From positions 12,772,001 through 12,836,000 of the forward strand of contig NC_092801.1 of assembly GCF_918797505.1 (NCBI RefSeq): 64,000 bases of DNA, given 5' to 3'. This stretch comes from Bemisia tabaci. Taxonomy: Eukaryota > Arthropoda > Insecta > Hemiptera > Aleyrodidae. The first letter of the stretch is position 1, and the number at the start of each line of letters is the position of its first letter. The notes under the pieces are model-generated. The model had not been told where the DNA came from, ran no database searches, and saw only the letters and a list, made by a program, of their open reading frames with translations. Below are positions 54,094 to 64,000 of this stretch, in pieces. The position numbers were made by a program, and so were the translations under genes.

Positions 54094-54521
54094 GGTGTAT
54101 CGATCGTCATTAAAACTTTAACATGCGCTTAAAGTTTTACGATGTGTTTATACAGTGCTAAAATGGTGCCTTTAGTATGGATTAAGGAATGTCTCAAATC
54201 ATGTGGCACGTCAGCAAATCATGCGATCTACATCATGCGAAATTACTGAACTACTGATCTTATGAACTACTTAAGTACTGAACTACTGGTTTACAGATTT
54301 ATAACCTCTGTTCTAATCTACTATTTTACTGTTTAAAGCTATTAACAAGGCTGTGAGAAAATTATTTAACACCTTCTATTAGGTTCCAAGGCTTAAATAG
54401 CGTTGAACTGAAATAAATGAAAAAAAAAAATCTCGGTTTTATGCGCTAAGCGGCGCTAATATTCGTCATTAACTAGCGCCTAGTCAGATCACCTTGGTCG
54501 ATGTTACAGACTTACTCAGCC

Positions 54522-54652
54522 TTGAACCGCGAAGTCACTAAATAAATTTAATGACGTCAATTCACAGTCCGTAGCCGAGCTACAGGTTTGAACCGCGAAG
54601 TCACCGAAGAAAATTCGGTGACGGCTATTCACAGTCCGCAACTGAGCTGTAT
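54522..54652. repeat. Tandem repeat, period 66 bp, two copies
   Basis: TTGAACCGCGAAGTCAC ... TTCACAGTCCG ... GAGCT occurs at 54522 and 54588. Flanking sequence is non-coding. Confidence 0.75.
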
Positions 54653-54655
54653 CGG

Positions 54656-55254
54656 GGGCGAACCATCTTTCGCCAAGTTTACAGAGCAAAGAAAGTCAGA
54701 AATGAAGAATTAACACGTTAAGGGAGATCACAAACATTAAAGGAAAAAATGAAAATTGAAGGCAATTATTAGCTTAATGCATTTTAATTGAGTGAAATTA
54801 TACAAATTTTATTGTTTTAGCCGGGGAGAAAAAAAAAATTAAAAAAATTAAAAATAAAATTTACAGGTGAACAGAGTGTGTGCGGAGAAAGGAATGTGAT
54901 TAATTGGGGTAACTATGGCCTTTTGGCCGTAGTTTTCTTTAAGTAAATTTTGGGGTAGAGCTTTTGGTCCAAAAAAAAAAAAAAATAAATGAATAAAAAA
55001 TATGAGCAAAGTATGACTAAATTTATTGGAAAATTTTCAATTTTTAAAATTTAAAGAAGTAAACTTAAAATTTAACTCCAAGCACGAGTTAAATGTAACA
55101 ATAAACTCCAATTAATTTACAAAAAAAATAAAAATAAAACATAAAAAATTTCTAAAATTTTCACACTCAAAAAAAAAATTGCTTGGCTGCGAAAGGTAAC
55201 AAGGCAATAACACACTCCAGGGCGTATAGTGTTAATACCCGGCTAGCCTCTACC
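54656..55254. other. AT-rich non-coding stretch
   Basis: Many poly-A runs; GGCCTTTTGGCC palindrome near 54918. No open frame of note. Confidence 0.45.
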
Positions 55255-55745
55255 ACTCATAACGCGCTCAGCTCTCGGGCCGAGCAGCTGAACACGCTGG
55301 GGTGGGATCGCAGATGATGGGGGCGAAATCCACCAGGAATCGCAGGGCCGCATCGAACTCCTCTGACGACACGAGGATAACTTCCGTAATTACGCCGTCG
55401 ACCACGACATCAGCCCGACACCAACTCAAAAGCCTAGACACGAAGTCTGGCAAACACTCCCTAACAAAATAGATTATTAGTTCATCTCGCCCGTTGTATG
55501 CGATACCGAAATAATGCGGGTTTACCCCCGTGAGGGTAAGCATCAGAAACCGTTCTACTTCACGGCACGCACGACCTGGCCCGAAAAACCTACCCGGCGC
55601 CTCCACCACTTATAACGCGCTCAGCTCTCAGGCCAAGCAGCTGAACACGTAGGGGATGGTCGCAGAATGGGGGCGTATCCACCAGATAGGGTAGTCCTAG
55701 AAAAGGGGGGATGGTCTAGGGGGGTGTAAGAGCCCTATCACTCTA
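55255..55745. repeat. Two diverged tandem units starting with module B
   Basis: ATAACGCGCTCAGCTCTC with the preceding ACCCGGC ... CCACT context occurs at 55258 and 55612, 354 bases apart. The second unit is the longer match to 44932-45067. A 113-codon frame on the - strand (55268-55609) spans the first unit; it has no family I recognise and may be retroelement tail coding. Confidence 0.65.
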
Positions 55746-56597
55746 ATGATTGGTCACCTACCTCTAGAATGTATCCTAATATCCTAAGGAAAGAAGGAAC
55801 ACACGTATAGGAGATGGCCGCTCAATGTATTGGGGCGTAAAAATACGATAACAATGGTACTTGATAACGATGGTATACAATGATAAAACAACTACTAGGT
55901 CACACAGACCACAAAACAGAAACACACTACAACAAATGGGGGAGGGGTCTCCAAGCAGGAAGAGCCGTCGGGGATGCAGCCGCTGGATGAGTCTTTCGGC
56001 GAGGGGAGGAATACTCAACTGCTCAAACTAAGGGTAGAGACGCGAAGTTGGGGCGAATTGAGGAGCCAAGGGGCTCGGGAAGAAAGTAAAAGACCGCTGA
56101 GTCGAGAGAGGGGTCGGGGATGCAGCCGCTGGACCGAACTTTCGACCGAGGGTTACTCGTGGACCTGACTAGGGGTAGAGACGCGTAGTCGAAAAATCCG
56201 CGAGGAGGCGAATGCAGAGGTAGCGAGACGACTGACTTCAGGGGATTTCAGAGGGCTCCTCGTGGGTCTCCGGGCCTGCTAACTTGGCGTCATTTCCCAC
56301 GGTTAGCTCGCCAAAATCCCCTGACCACGCATATCACATCCGTCGTAGGCTCCGAAATCCAGGAAAGACTAGGACTGGTTGTCGCCGTTTCGTGGATTTC
56401 GGAGCCCGACGCCCGAGGTAGAGATGTATGAAATAGTGAGGTTTCTCGGGCAATATGGCAACGGCCTGTCTACTGATGTCACCAGGCGATGTTCACTGCC
56501 GGATGTGACAAGCTGTGTCATGAAAACCTCGCGGATCCACCGATTTCACAGTGCAATACTAGCCCGATGCTTGCAAGACTGCCGTACCTCCAATATT
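55746..56597. other. Non-coding, with an imperfect tandem duplication
   Basis: GTCGGGGATGCAGCCGCTGG occurs at about 55967 and 56113, and a GGTAGAGACGCG block at about 56032 and 56173, a period of about 145 bases. No gene recognised. Confidence 0.5.
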
Positions 56598-58092
56598 CCG
56601 TTATAGTGTCTCTGGAGTGATAGGTCCAAAAACGTCTGAGCTGACAACTTTTAGAACAGATTTCGGTTTCCTTTCTTCAGCGAGAGGCTTGAAGTCTTTT
56701 CTGGTCATTTTACAGGTGACGCACACTTCACATACCGCACTTTTGCATGGAAAGTGGGACGAATGACCCATCCGTTGATGCATTAGCTCACTGTTAGCCA
56801 CGAGATTTAAAGAAGCTTTTAGATTTACGCGCACTAGATAAAGGTTTCCTTGTTTTACACTGTGCATAAATGGTTTCCCATTTTTAAGAAAGACTACTTT
56901 GCCGTCTGCGAAAATGACTTCACAGCCCTCCCCCTCAATTCTGGGGACGGATAACAGATTATACTTTAAACCTTTGCACACAAGGACATCATTAATTCTT
57001 AAATTTCGATTTTCACTTCTTGCAAAAAGGGTACCGCGTTGATTAGCACATATTGAGTGATTTTTGTTAGCAATTGTTAAATTGAACGTGGCGTCTTCTT
57101 TATTAGTTAAATATTTTCTGACTTCCGCACTCACTGTGTGGTGAGTCGCACCACTATCAACTACGAAGGTATTCATGAGCTTCCGACAAACAGGAAACCG
57201 CACTGCCTTCCAGAGAACTTTCCATGGCAGTAACGAAAGCGATTTCCTCACCATCTTGCTCAGAACATAGATGCCTTTCTCTCTTTCCTAAAGATTTCCG
57301 AGAAGGACAGTCTTGCTTTTTGTGACCCTTCTTTTTACAAAAGTGACATTTGTAAGGGAAGTAACTTGAAGAAGAGGAAAAAGAACTTTCTCCACCATCA
57401 TTACGATGCTGGTTCCTGTTAAACCCATTTCCATCTTGGTTTCGCTTCTTGTTAAAGCCCTTGTTCGATTTACCGGAGAAGAAAGCAGTATTCCCAGGTT
57501 CATCTGTTTGATGACATATTTCTTCCTGAATCAGCTTAGACTTAACGAACTCAAGTGAGATATTCTCGGGGTTTTGTGAATACAAAATATCAATCGAGGA
57601 GGTTACATGACGAAACTTCTGAGGCATTGCTAAGAGTAACATTGATACAAGTTCTTGGTCATCAATGGTAGCTCCAGCTAATTTCAACTCGTCAACCTTT
57701 CCAAAAAAGTTTTCAAAGAAGTCTTCCAGCTTACCAGATGTGTACCGAAGTCCCATGAGTTTCCTTTTCAGGTCTACCTGCGCTGCGAGGCCTTTCCTTG
57801 CATAGGTTGCTTCAAGTGCATCCATCATACCCTTGGCTGACGACTTTCCTCTAATGGAATTGAGTACTTTGTCAGAGACACATTGCACGATGATTTCCCT
57901 TGCCTTTACGTCTAGCTCGGCGAAGTTATCATCGGACTTTTTCTTGGGTCTTTCCTCTAGAACAGAGAGCAACTTATCCTTCTCCAACTTGAGACGAATC
58001 CTGAAATTCCAGTCAGCAAAATTCTTACCATTGAACCTATTCAGGTTGATAACGTTCACGTTTTGAACTGAAAACGTGCTAGACCGACGCAT
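56598..58092 (-). pseudogene. Third Copia copy: gag-protease, truncated at integrase
   Basis: Starts at ATG 58092 (MRRSSTFSVQN). Gag domain (FNGKNFADWNFRIRLKLEKD, SAKGMMDALEATYARKG), CCHC knuckle CHFCKKKGHKKQDC. A one-base shift near 57165-57175 separates it from the protease frame (TFVVDSGATHHTVS) and preintegrase (MHQRMGHSS, CEVCVTCKM). The second frame ends at SSDVFGPITPETL at 56601, the very beginning of the integrase core. Dead because of the shift and truncation. Confidence 0.85.
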
Positions 58093-58206
58093 TACTCCAC
58101 ACGGCAAAAACGAGTACCGACCGGGACACACAGGCTTCCGAATTTCGCGTTACTTGCCATTCGTCAGAATTTCCGCGAGCGATGAACGATACGACGGCCC
58201 ATAACC

Positions 58207-58407
58207 TAATAAATGGGATAATCACGAGAGAAATGAAATAAAATAAGTAACACCATTTCAGCCTGAGAACGCCACAGGCGAGGACGTAAGAAGATATATT
58301 CAGCGAAGAAAAGACAAGCGAGTAAGGCCTAACCTTGAGCCGTACACACCAACCAATCAGGTGGTCCGAGCGGACTACCAACCTAATATGACTACACACT
58401 ACCAACA
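58207..58407 (-). repeat. 5' LTR of the third Copia copy
   Basis: On the - strand it starts TGTTGGTAGTGTG and is followed by GGTTATGGGCC, the copia-type primer-binding site (58196-58206). About 201 bp; the expected terminal CA is lost. Confidence 0.7.
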
Positions 58408-59716
58408 TAATACATCATATATCGAGCTCTAACAAGCATGTCCTGAAAACTATCAAATTCTGTACATTCCTGAGCCATTCATCTTCCTTTTATTCAAAAT
58501 TTGCTTGAGGAAAGAAAATCTGAGAGGAATATTCTTGGGACGATAATAACCGACATTCCACTAGAGAAGATGAGGTTTGCTCAAGTAATATAAGGGTAAG
58601 ACAACTGTTTAGAAAAAGAAAATTTTAATATTATGGTTGAAAAGTGAAAGAACTGTAGGGTACAAATTGTATTGAGATGAGATTGACAAATTGAATTGAA
58701 CTGAGACCCATTGAAAAAATCAAAACAAAATCTTTTATTTAAATAAATTTTTCTGATTAAAGACGAAGTCCTCACTGTTAATGAAAAACAATAGATGGGA
58801 GATTGTGAAGGAAAAAACAGGACTCTTCTTATTAAGGTAACTCGGAGTTTATTGAAGAGATAATGGATTACAAAAAACCTGAAGTTTGTCACAATTTAAG
58901 TAGGTAATGTCTGTAAACAAAAATAAAACAATTTTGGGCATTTTAACTAAGTTTGCTTCAAATTATTAAATGAGAGGAAAGAAAAAATTCAAAAATTTGT
59001 ACAATAATTCTAGAGTCCAACAATTAGGTCACTGAATATTTCCACAAAAAATTCCGCAATGTACTAGAGAAGACTTTTACATGAAACCTTTCGCTTGATG
59101 AGGTAAGGCTGCGCTGAGAAATTTTTTTCTCTGTCAGAGCTATGCGCATATAATTGACAAACATCAGAAAAAAGACAAGAAGAGGGCAATTTTTGCTTTT
59201 AAATTGAACCAAATAAAGTCATATTTCACCTAAGATTTCCCACATATCAGTATCAAAACTAAATGATGATGATGAACTATAGGTACAGTACAGAATTTCC
59301 CTGTGTACATGAAAAGTACAACAGAATTTGGTATCGTTAAATCGGTATGGTAAAATCGTTAATCCAGCCCTGTATACCGTTTTCATTATCACACGATGCT
59401 GTGGCTGCAGCCTTGAATCCCTTCACAAAGTAGCGATCCAACTAATGTGTTTGCTCCCTATCTGTGCACGGAGGGTTTGACTGGGTATAAAGGTTGACTC
59501 TCTCCATACCACAAGCAATAACCTCAAGTACGGTTTCAACTTTGAAAACTTTTTTTTGGCTTAGTTAGTTTCAGAAAAAAGTAGTGGCACTTTCGTGTTT
59601 CTTGCAAAATATTACAATAAAACATAGTTCTTAAGTTAAAGATTCCTGTAGCATACAAGAGTTCTGATGGTTTCATCTGGTCTTTATGCTAATAACAAGT
59701 AAATGAAGAACATTAC
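58408..59716. other. No gene recognised
   Basis: AT-rich; probably partly intron of the - strand gene whose first coding exon lies at 59717-59824. I could not identify its next exon. Confidence 0.4.
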
Positions 59717-59824
59717 CTTCCGAGTAGTACCTTCAATATCACTGTCTACGGTTATTTCAATCGCCTCAGGTTCATCTGGGTCGGAACAGGCAAACAAAAG
59801 GTGTTCAAATGGCCCTTCTTCCAT
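59717..59824 (-). CDS. Putative first coding exon of an unrecognised gene
   Basis: An acceptor (TTCATTTCATTCCAG) ends at 59832, ATG lies at 59824, and the exon closes at AAG|GTAATG, giving 36 acidic residues (MEEGPFEHLLFACSDPDEPE ... GTTRK) in phase 0. The Met-Glu-Glu start just after an acceptor and the good donor make a real exon likely. The rest of the gene would lie to the left. No family recognised. Confidence 0.5.
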
Positions 59825-59831
59825 ACTGATT

Positions 59832-60689
59832 CTGGAATGAAATGAAAAAATTGAAATGAATTAAAAACACATCAGGTCACCAGGCACATATGAGCCATCA
59901 ATTTAGATACGACTTGTGTCAGATAAATTGGCATTTGCTTTCAGTGCAATAGAGAACTGGTTTTCATGCAATTTAAATGCTGCTATTAGTTATAAAGGTC
60001 ATAATTTTACGATGCAACTCACTTTGCTATACCTGTGTCCATGTTCCCACCATAGCAAGGGAGAAAACTGTCAAAATGCAATTTCCACCAGAGTTAGTGT
60101 CCGCTTTGAGAGTGAAAAAGAGCAAATGGCATCTCTATTCTAGAATTGCTTAACCAAGCTTGGCTGGCATTATCCTAATTGCATTGCATTGCATGGCTTC
60201 TATTGGCAGTACTGGCCTGATCAGAATGATTTCTTTCCACAGAAACGTCTGCGTGTTTTGAATGAGCTGCATCTTTCAAAGCGGCTCATTGAAGGTAAAG
60301 CTGATCTCTGATTGAAATCAGTAAATGAGTTTGATCCGATCAGTATGGCCGTGACTAGTATACGAAGATCTTTAGTTAATAGATGGATAGATGATTTCTA
60401 TCAAAAGTTACAAATTACCACAACAAACAGGTATTACATACCTACAACATTGGTGAAACACTGTCCGGTCCGGTGAGTCCAGTCGAATGAAACGAATAAA
60501 CTAATAAACTATGGCATCCAAACGCAAAATAACTATAACTAGTATCACAACACGATAGCTCCACAACTATATGGATGAGAAAGAAAATTAAATTTTCACG
60601 GCATTTTTCAAGAGATCAAGAAATAAGGAATATAATGTTAGTAGACATGTGTACGGTCCGGTGAAAATGATTATTAAAAAGTAAAATCA
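59832..60689. other. No gene recognised
   Basis: Probably intron or 5' flank of the preceding exon; no domain-bearing open frame on either strand. Confidence 0.4.
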
Positions 60690-60860
60690 ATCCGGATTTT
60701 TGACAAAAGTTCCGAAAATCTGAAAAATTCCGGGAAAATTTCCGAAAATTTTGGAAAGTTCCGGGACTGAGCATTAAATATTCCGATTATTAGCAAAAGT
60801 TTCGAAAATCTAAATAATTCCGGGAAAAATTCCGAAAATCGGAATTAATTCCGGGAAATG
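60690..60860. repeat. Degenerate TTCCGAAAATC/AATTCCGGGA repeat
   Basis: Short units of TTCCGAAAAT and TTCCGGGA type recur at least ten times in 170 bases, with drift between copies. Confidence 0.65.
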
Positions 60861-60889
60861 GCAGCACTGTCCCCAGCGGCTCAGGGCAC

Positions 60890-61059
60890 GCCATCTCTGA
60901 TTTAGTATTTGAAGGTTGTATAGGCAATCGCACATGATTAATGGCACTTTTATTTATTATTACTGGGACGGTTTTACCTTGTGCCGTCTGGAAGACTATG
61001 GAGGGTTTGGTAGACCCATCGGCAGATTTTATTAACTGCACTTTACAAACCTTATTCAT
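60890..61059 (-). CDS. Possible coding exon, unrecognised
   Basis: From ATG 61059: MNKVCKVQLIKSADGSTKPS, then IVFQTAQGKTVPVIINKSAI. Sequence character is that of a cellular protein, but the frame runs into the simple repeat at 60860, with no clear donor. An acceptor-like AAGTGCAG lies within it, so the true exon may start a few codons later. Confidence 0.3.
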
Positions 61060-61444
61060 ATTTATAAAGAAACTTTATAGTCCACACTTTTTACAAGAAA
61101 CTATTTTGTACAAAGTTCTGTACAAATTTTACACTATTTATACAGTAATATAATACAAAACAATTATGTACTTTATCACAACTCACATAGCTTCAAAACA
61201 TGATAGAAAATGATGGATGCTCAGCCCCGACACATCGATGATCGCGAAATTTGCGCGGCCCGCGCAATTTTCACGTTCAACACTCACCGATGCACTGATG
61301 ACTTCTATTTTCGCCTCCCATTTGCTACGTGGGCAGACGGCAATTGGTCGATCCATCATCATTCGGCAACTGCAACCAATCAGAGATGCCTCGTCCAGAA
61401 CCACTGGGGAAGTGTCGCCCTCTGGCGAAACTACTTCTTATACA
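61060..61444. other. No gene recognised
   Basis: Contains CCCTCTGGCG near 61420 but nothing coding that I can support. Confidence 0.4.
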
Positions 61445-61666
61445 TTACCGGGCTACAATTTGAGTGTCATTTACACTGGAAATAATTATATTAGTGGCTT
61501 TGACTTGCATTTCTGACCAATTAATCGCTGTAATATTTTCTGGTCTTTCTTGTAAAGTTATAACCTTTTCACAATTACTTAATTTCATTAGTAGAGTTAA
61601 TCTGAACTTCCATTTGTGATAGTCTTTGCCGTCAAAAACCGGCACTTTTGCTTTGAACATTGCCAT
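61445..61666 (-). pseudogene. Copia gag N-terminal fragment
   Basis: MAMFKAKVPVFDGKDYHKWK and the following residues match the opening of Copia gag (FxGxNYxxWKxRLxxLL). Only about 70 residues remain; no LTR seen nearby. Confidence 0.6.
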
Positions 61667-62581
61667 GATTTAATAAAATTATTTAGGAGAAGACGTCAAG
61701 AATTAATGCTCACACAAACCAGATAGGTATGCAATGGAGAGAGAAAAATTGCTACCTACTTATATCACTACTTTATGAGGTAATTGGGATATGCTTAGTC
61801 ATTAAGTATTGTTCATAATAAATGAAGTTTTGTACCTTCATAATCACTTGTCTTGTACATTCTTTGTCCCCGGAAGTTATTACATTCCTTTAAAGGAGAT
61901 TAATGTTGATCGCGTCGACACGCTCGAAGAATTCCTCTAACTGCTTAGCCGCTTGGCATTTTTCAATACATCTTCATTTGTAGCCTTTTATTCGAACCTG
62001 GGTGGAGGCTTACCCGTTGTCTTCCTCCTGTCCTGCTTTGCTGCTACATGATGAGTTTACATGGGTTTTCCTTTGGTTGACCCTTAACCATTGTCACTAC
62101 GAGCTCGGCCGCGGCCTTTGCAAAAGGTTGTCCAACAGGGGTTTCGTCACTACTGGGTAACCCGTAACGCACTGCTCATCAGACACAATTTGAGTAGTCT
62201 GGAACTTCTAAAAATTTTGGGCTTTGTTTTGAGGCCACTTCCTTCAACTTTTAGAGAGCTTTTCTTCGCGGTTGAATTGTATTAGGTAAAGGCACCTATG
62301 GAGTATTGCACCTTAATGCTACCGGCATGGTGATACGTTAGGTTGTAACGAGGCAAAGGCGCAGAGGTCTTTCGAGTAGGTAAGTCGTCTCTTTCGGAAC
62401 TGATTCACGGGAATTAATAGAATACATACATCAACCGGGCTCTGCTACCATGTTGGTACTTTCAGTTTAATGAATAACAATGCCGATGCGTAGCGACAAA
62501 ATTGTTGAATTGAACACGAACAGAGCGGACATGATTGTCTTCAGACTCAGAGTTATCAATTGTTCTACGAGCATCTATGAA
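61667..62581. other. No gene recognised
   Basis: Non-coding; short open frames only. Confidence 0.4.
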
Positions 62582-64000
62582 TTATTTGATGAAATATATT
62601 TCATGATAGAACTTCATAGAGGGGGTGTATCCTTTTTTTCCTCCAGCAGCACCAATACCCGTGCTCTCTCTCACTTTCTTCTGTTCGGCCGCAAACTGCG
62701 TACGTAAAGAATGCCATTTAGCTTTGACATCATCGACTGTAAAAAATGAAAGAAAGTAAGTATGCATTTCAAGAAAGACAAAATAAAAAAAATTAAATAC
62801 TTACAGACTCTGATCAAGTTTTCAATTTGAAAATGTAATGAATCGGAATTGTGCAGGGAAATACATGGACGTACTTATGCTAAAAAGAACTAAATGCATA
62901 GGATTTGTGTGCAACATAGTTCCTTTTAGCATAAATGGGCTCACATGGACAACCGAAAGACTATGTAGGTACTGCCCATTTTATCGCACAGCAGAGGATA
63001 AGTTTTAGAAGTGAACTAAAAATATGGGAACAAGCGAATTTTCAGATGTTATGTACCTGCTTGAAATCTGAGGAATTCAAATGTACTCTTATTATAAATC
63101 AGTAAATCTCAGTTGGTCTTTGCTTAAAAGGAGACATCTCTCGACAAGTAGTGCACTTGGAGACATGTTTTGGCATAATAATGAGTCTCATCATCATGAA
63201 ATAAAGATGTTCCAAAGCAAAAAGGTAACTCAGGCGATGGAGCCCAAATGGAATAGGCTTCTGCCTTGTCTCCACGAGCCGTTTCACAGGATTTTTCCCA
63301 AGTTCGAATCGCAGGAATGAAACTTCTGGGCTTTTTTCGCGTAAAACAACACAACAAAATTTCTTCTTCTTTTAAAGTCATACCTGGGACTCCGCACAAG
63401 GACTTCTAGTTGCTACTGTGATTACTATTGACTGCCTCAATATTTTTCCCAACTTCGCAAGTGAGATTTCTCCCTGGGACAAATCCCATGAAATGGCTCG
63501 TGGAGACAAGGCGTTACTCATGACTTGAGCCCTCCTATTGCCTCTCACCCCAATTCTGCAATGCACCGAATGCACATTATTTATCTAAATAATGAGTCTC
63601 ATCATCCTGAAATAAAGATGTTCCTAGAAGAGACAAAAAGAAACTACCACTCACCAGTTGTGCCTTCTTTGAAGAGAGAGACTTGTTTTGAGACCATGCT
63701 CCAGCTCTCCTCCCTTTTAACCCGATTATGAAATGTTTCTGATTTGGTGTCGTAGAGATTGGGCTGTTCTTTGACAGCCATAATAAGCTCTAAAATTTGT
63801 TCCGGATTCCACTTGTCCTTATCGGTACTGGGTGGCTTCTTTTTTGCTGGTTCTGACTTTTTTTGACCCGGAGGCGGAGGGTCATTATTCTCTGGTGTAC
63901 TACCTGTTGTAGCTGGTCGAATAGTAATAGTAGGCGCTGGTTGCTTTTTGATCAGAGGTGCTGATTCATTCTCTTGTGTACTTGTTGTAGGTTGAAATCT
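62582..64000 (-). CDS. MADF-domain protein, 5' end beyond the window
   Basis: Two exons on the - strand: 63655-64000 (continues past the window edge, donor ACTG|GTGAGT) and 62582-62736 (acceptor ATTTTTTACAG). Phases agree. The N-terminal part visible is Pro/Thr/Lys-rich (for example PPPPGQKKSEPAKKKPPSTD). The MADF (Myb/SANT-like) domain follows: WNPEQILELIMAVKEQPNLY, RVKREESWSMVSKQV in the first exon; VDDVKAKWHSLRTQFAAEQK, YTPSMKFYHEIYFI in the second. MADF proteins bind DNA as insect transcription regulators. The second exon reaches a TAA right after the domain, so no BESS motif is seen; a missed downstream exon is possible. Confidence 0.75.
63263..63512. mobile_element. MITE-like inverted repeat in the MADF gene intron
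   Basis: GCCTTGTCTCCACGAGCC at the left and GGCTCGTGGAGACAAGGC at the right are inverted, and pairing continues inward (TTTCA..GGATTT.TCCC). Outside it, a block of about 37 bases (AATGAGTCTCATCATC ...) is repeated directly at 63178 and 63588. Confidence 0.6.

Noticed and set aside
58079..58408. 109-codon hydrophobic frame on the - strand
   Set aside because: Lies inside the Copia LTR and leader; hydrophobic only because of T-rich LTR sequence.

Overview
The window is animal nuclear DNA and most likely comes from an insect. The evidence is intron-containing genes with GT-AG signals, C2H2 zinc-finger genes with TGEKP linkers, a MADF-domain gene, and a dense nest of Copia, BEL/Pao, Ty3, LINE, hAT and CACTA-type elements. 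A hemipteran (whitefly-like) genome is my best guess from the DUF4806/CACTA combination and the style of the zinc-finger cluster, but that is inference. No bacterial operons, tRNA, rRNA or CRISPR arrays were seen.

Layout. 1-3235: two tandem zinc-finger genes on the + strand; the first is cut by the window edge, and both end at point-mutation stops inside the finger array, followed by decayed finger relics. 3261-8235: a possible terminal exon of an unknown gene, then relics of Copia, BEL/Pao (split by a 432-bp MITE) and hAT. 9018-10950: zinc-finger relics broken by a 1.2-kb nearly perfect palindrome, beside a decayed half copy of it. 12689-14125: a third zinc-finger gene. 14242-28875: a 14.6-kb DNA transposon with matching CCCAGATGGC termini. 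It carries a TNP2/CACTA-type transposase and, on the same strand, a six-exon DUF4806 gene, plus two smaller nested MITE-like elements. 29560-32100: a fourth zinc-finger gene that has lost its start codon, carries a fresh 336-bp duplication, and runs into a truncated second copy of itself.

32504-49310 is a graveyard of nested elements, mostly coding on the - strand: a hAT tail, two CCHC gag-like pieces, a Ty3-type gag interrupted by an 853-bp TRIM-like element (5-bp target duplication), a LINE ORF1 interrupted by a 943-bp hAT-like element (8-bp target duplication), and two Copia pieces. One Copia has a copia-type primer-binding site, its 5' LTR, and an unexpected small membrane-protein ORF in the leader. 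Its LTR interrupts an unrecognised cellular-looking gene (47658-48542). 50330-61666 holds a second copy of the palindrome, shared repeat modules, a third Copia copy with its LTR, and scattered exons. The right edge (62582-64000) contains a MADF-domain gene on the - strand, cut by the window end.

How the parts relate. The zinc-finger genes share an architecture: a 5' splice acceptor just before the start, an acidic N-terminal region rich in hydrophobic-K-x-E motifs, then a C-terminal finger array. They evolve by finger duplication and possible gene conversion. The large transposon sits between two members of this cluster. Its DUF4806 gene is the most interesting candidate for a little-described accessory system.
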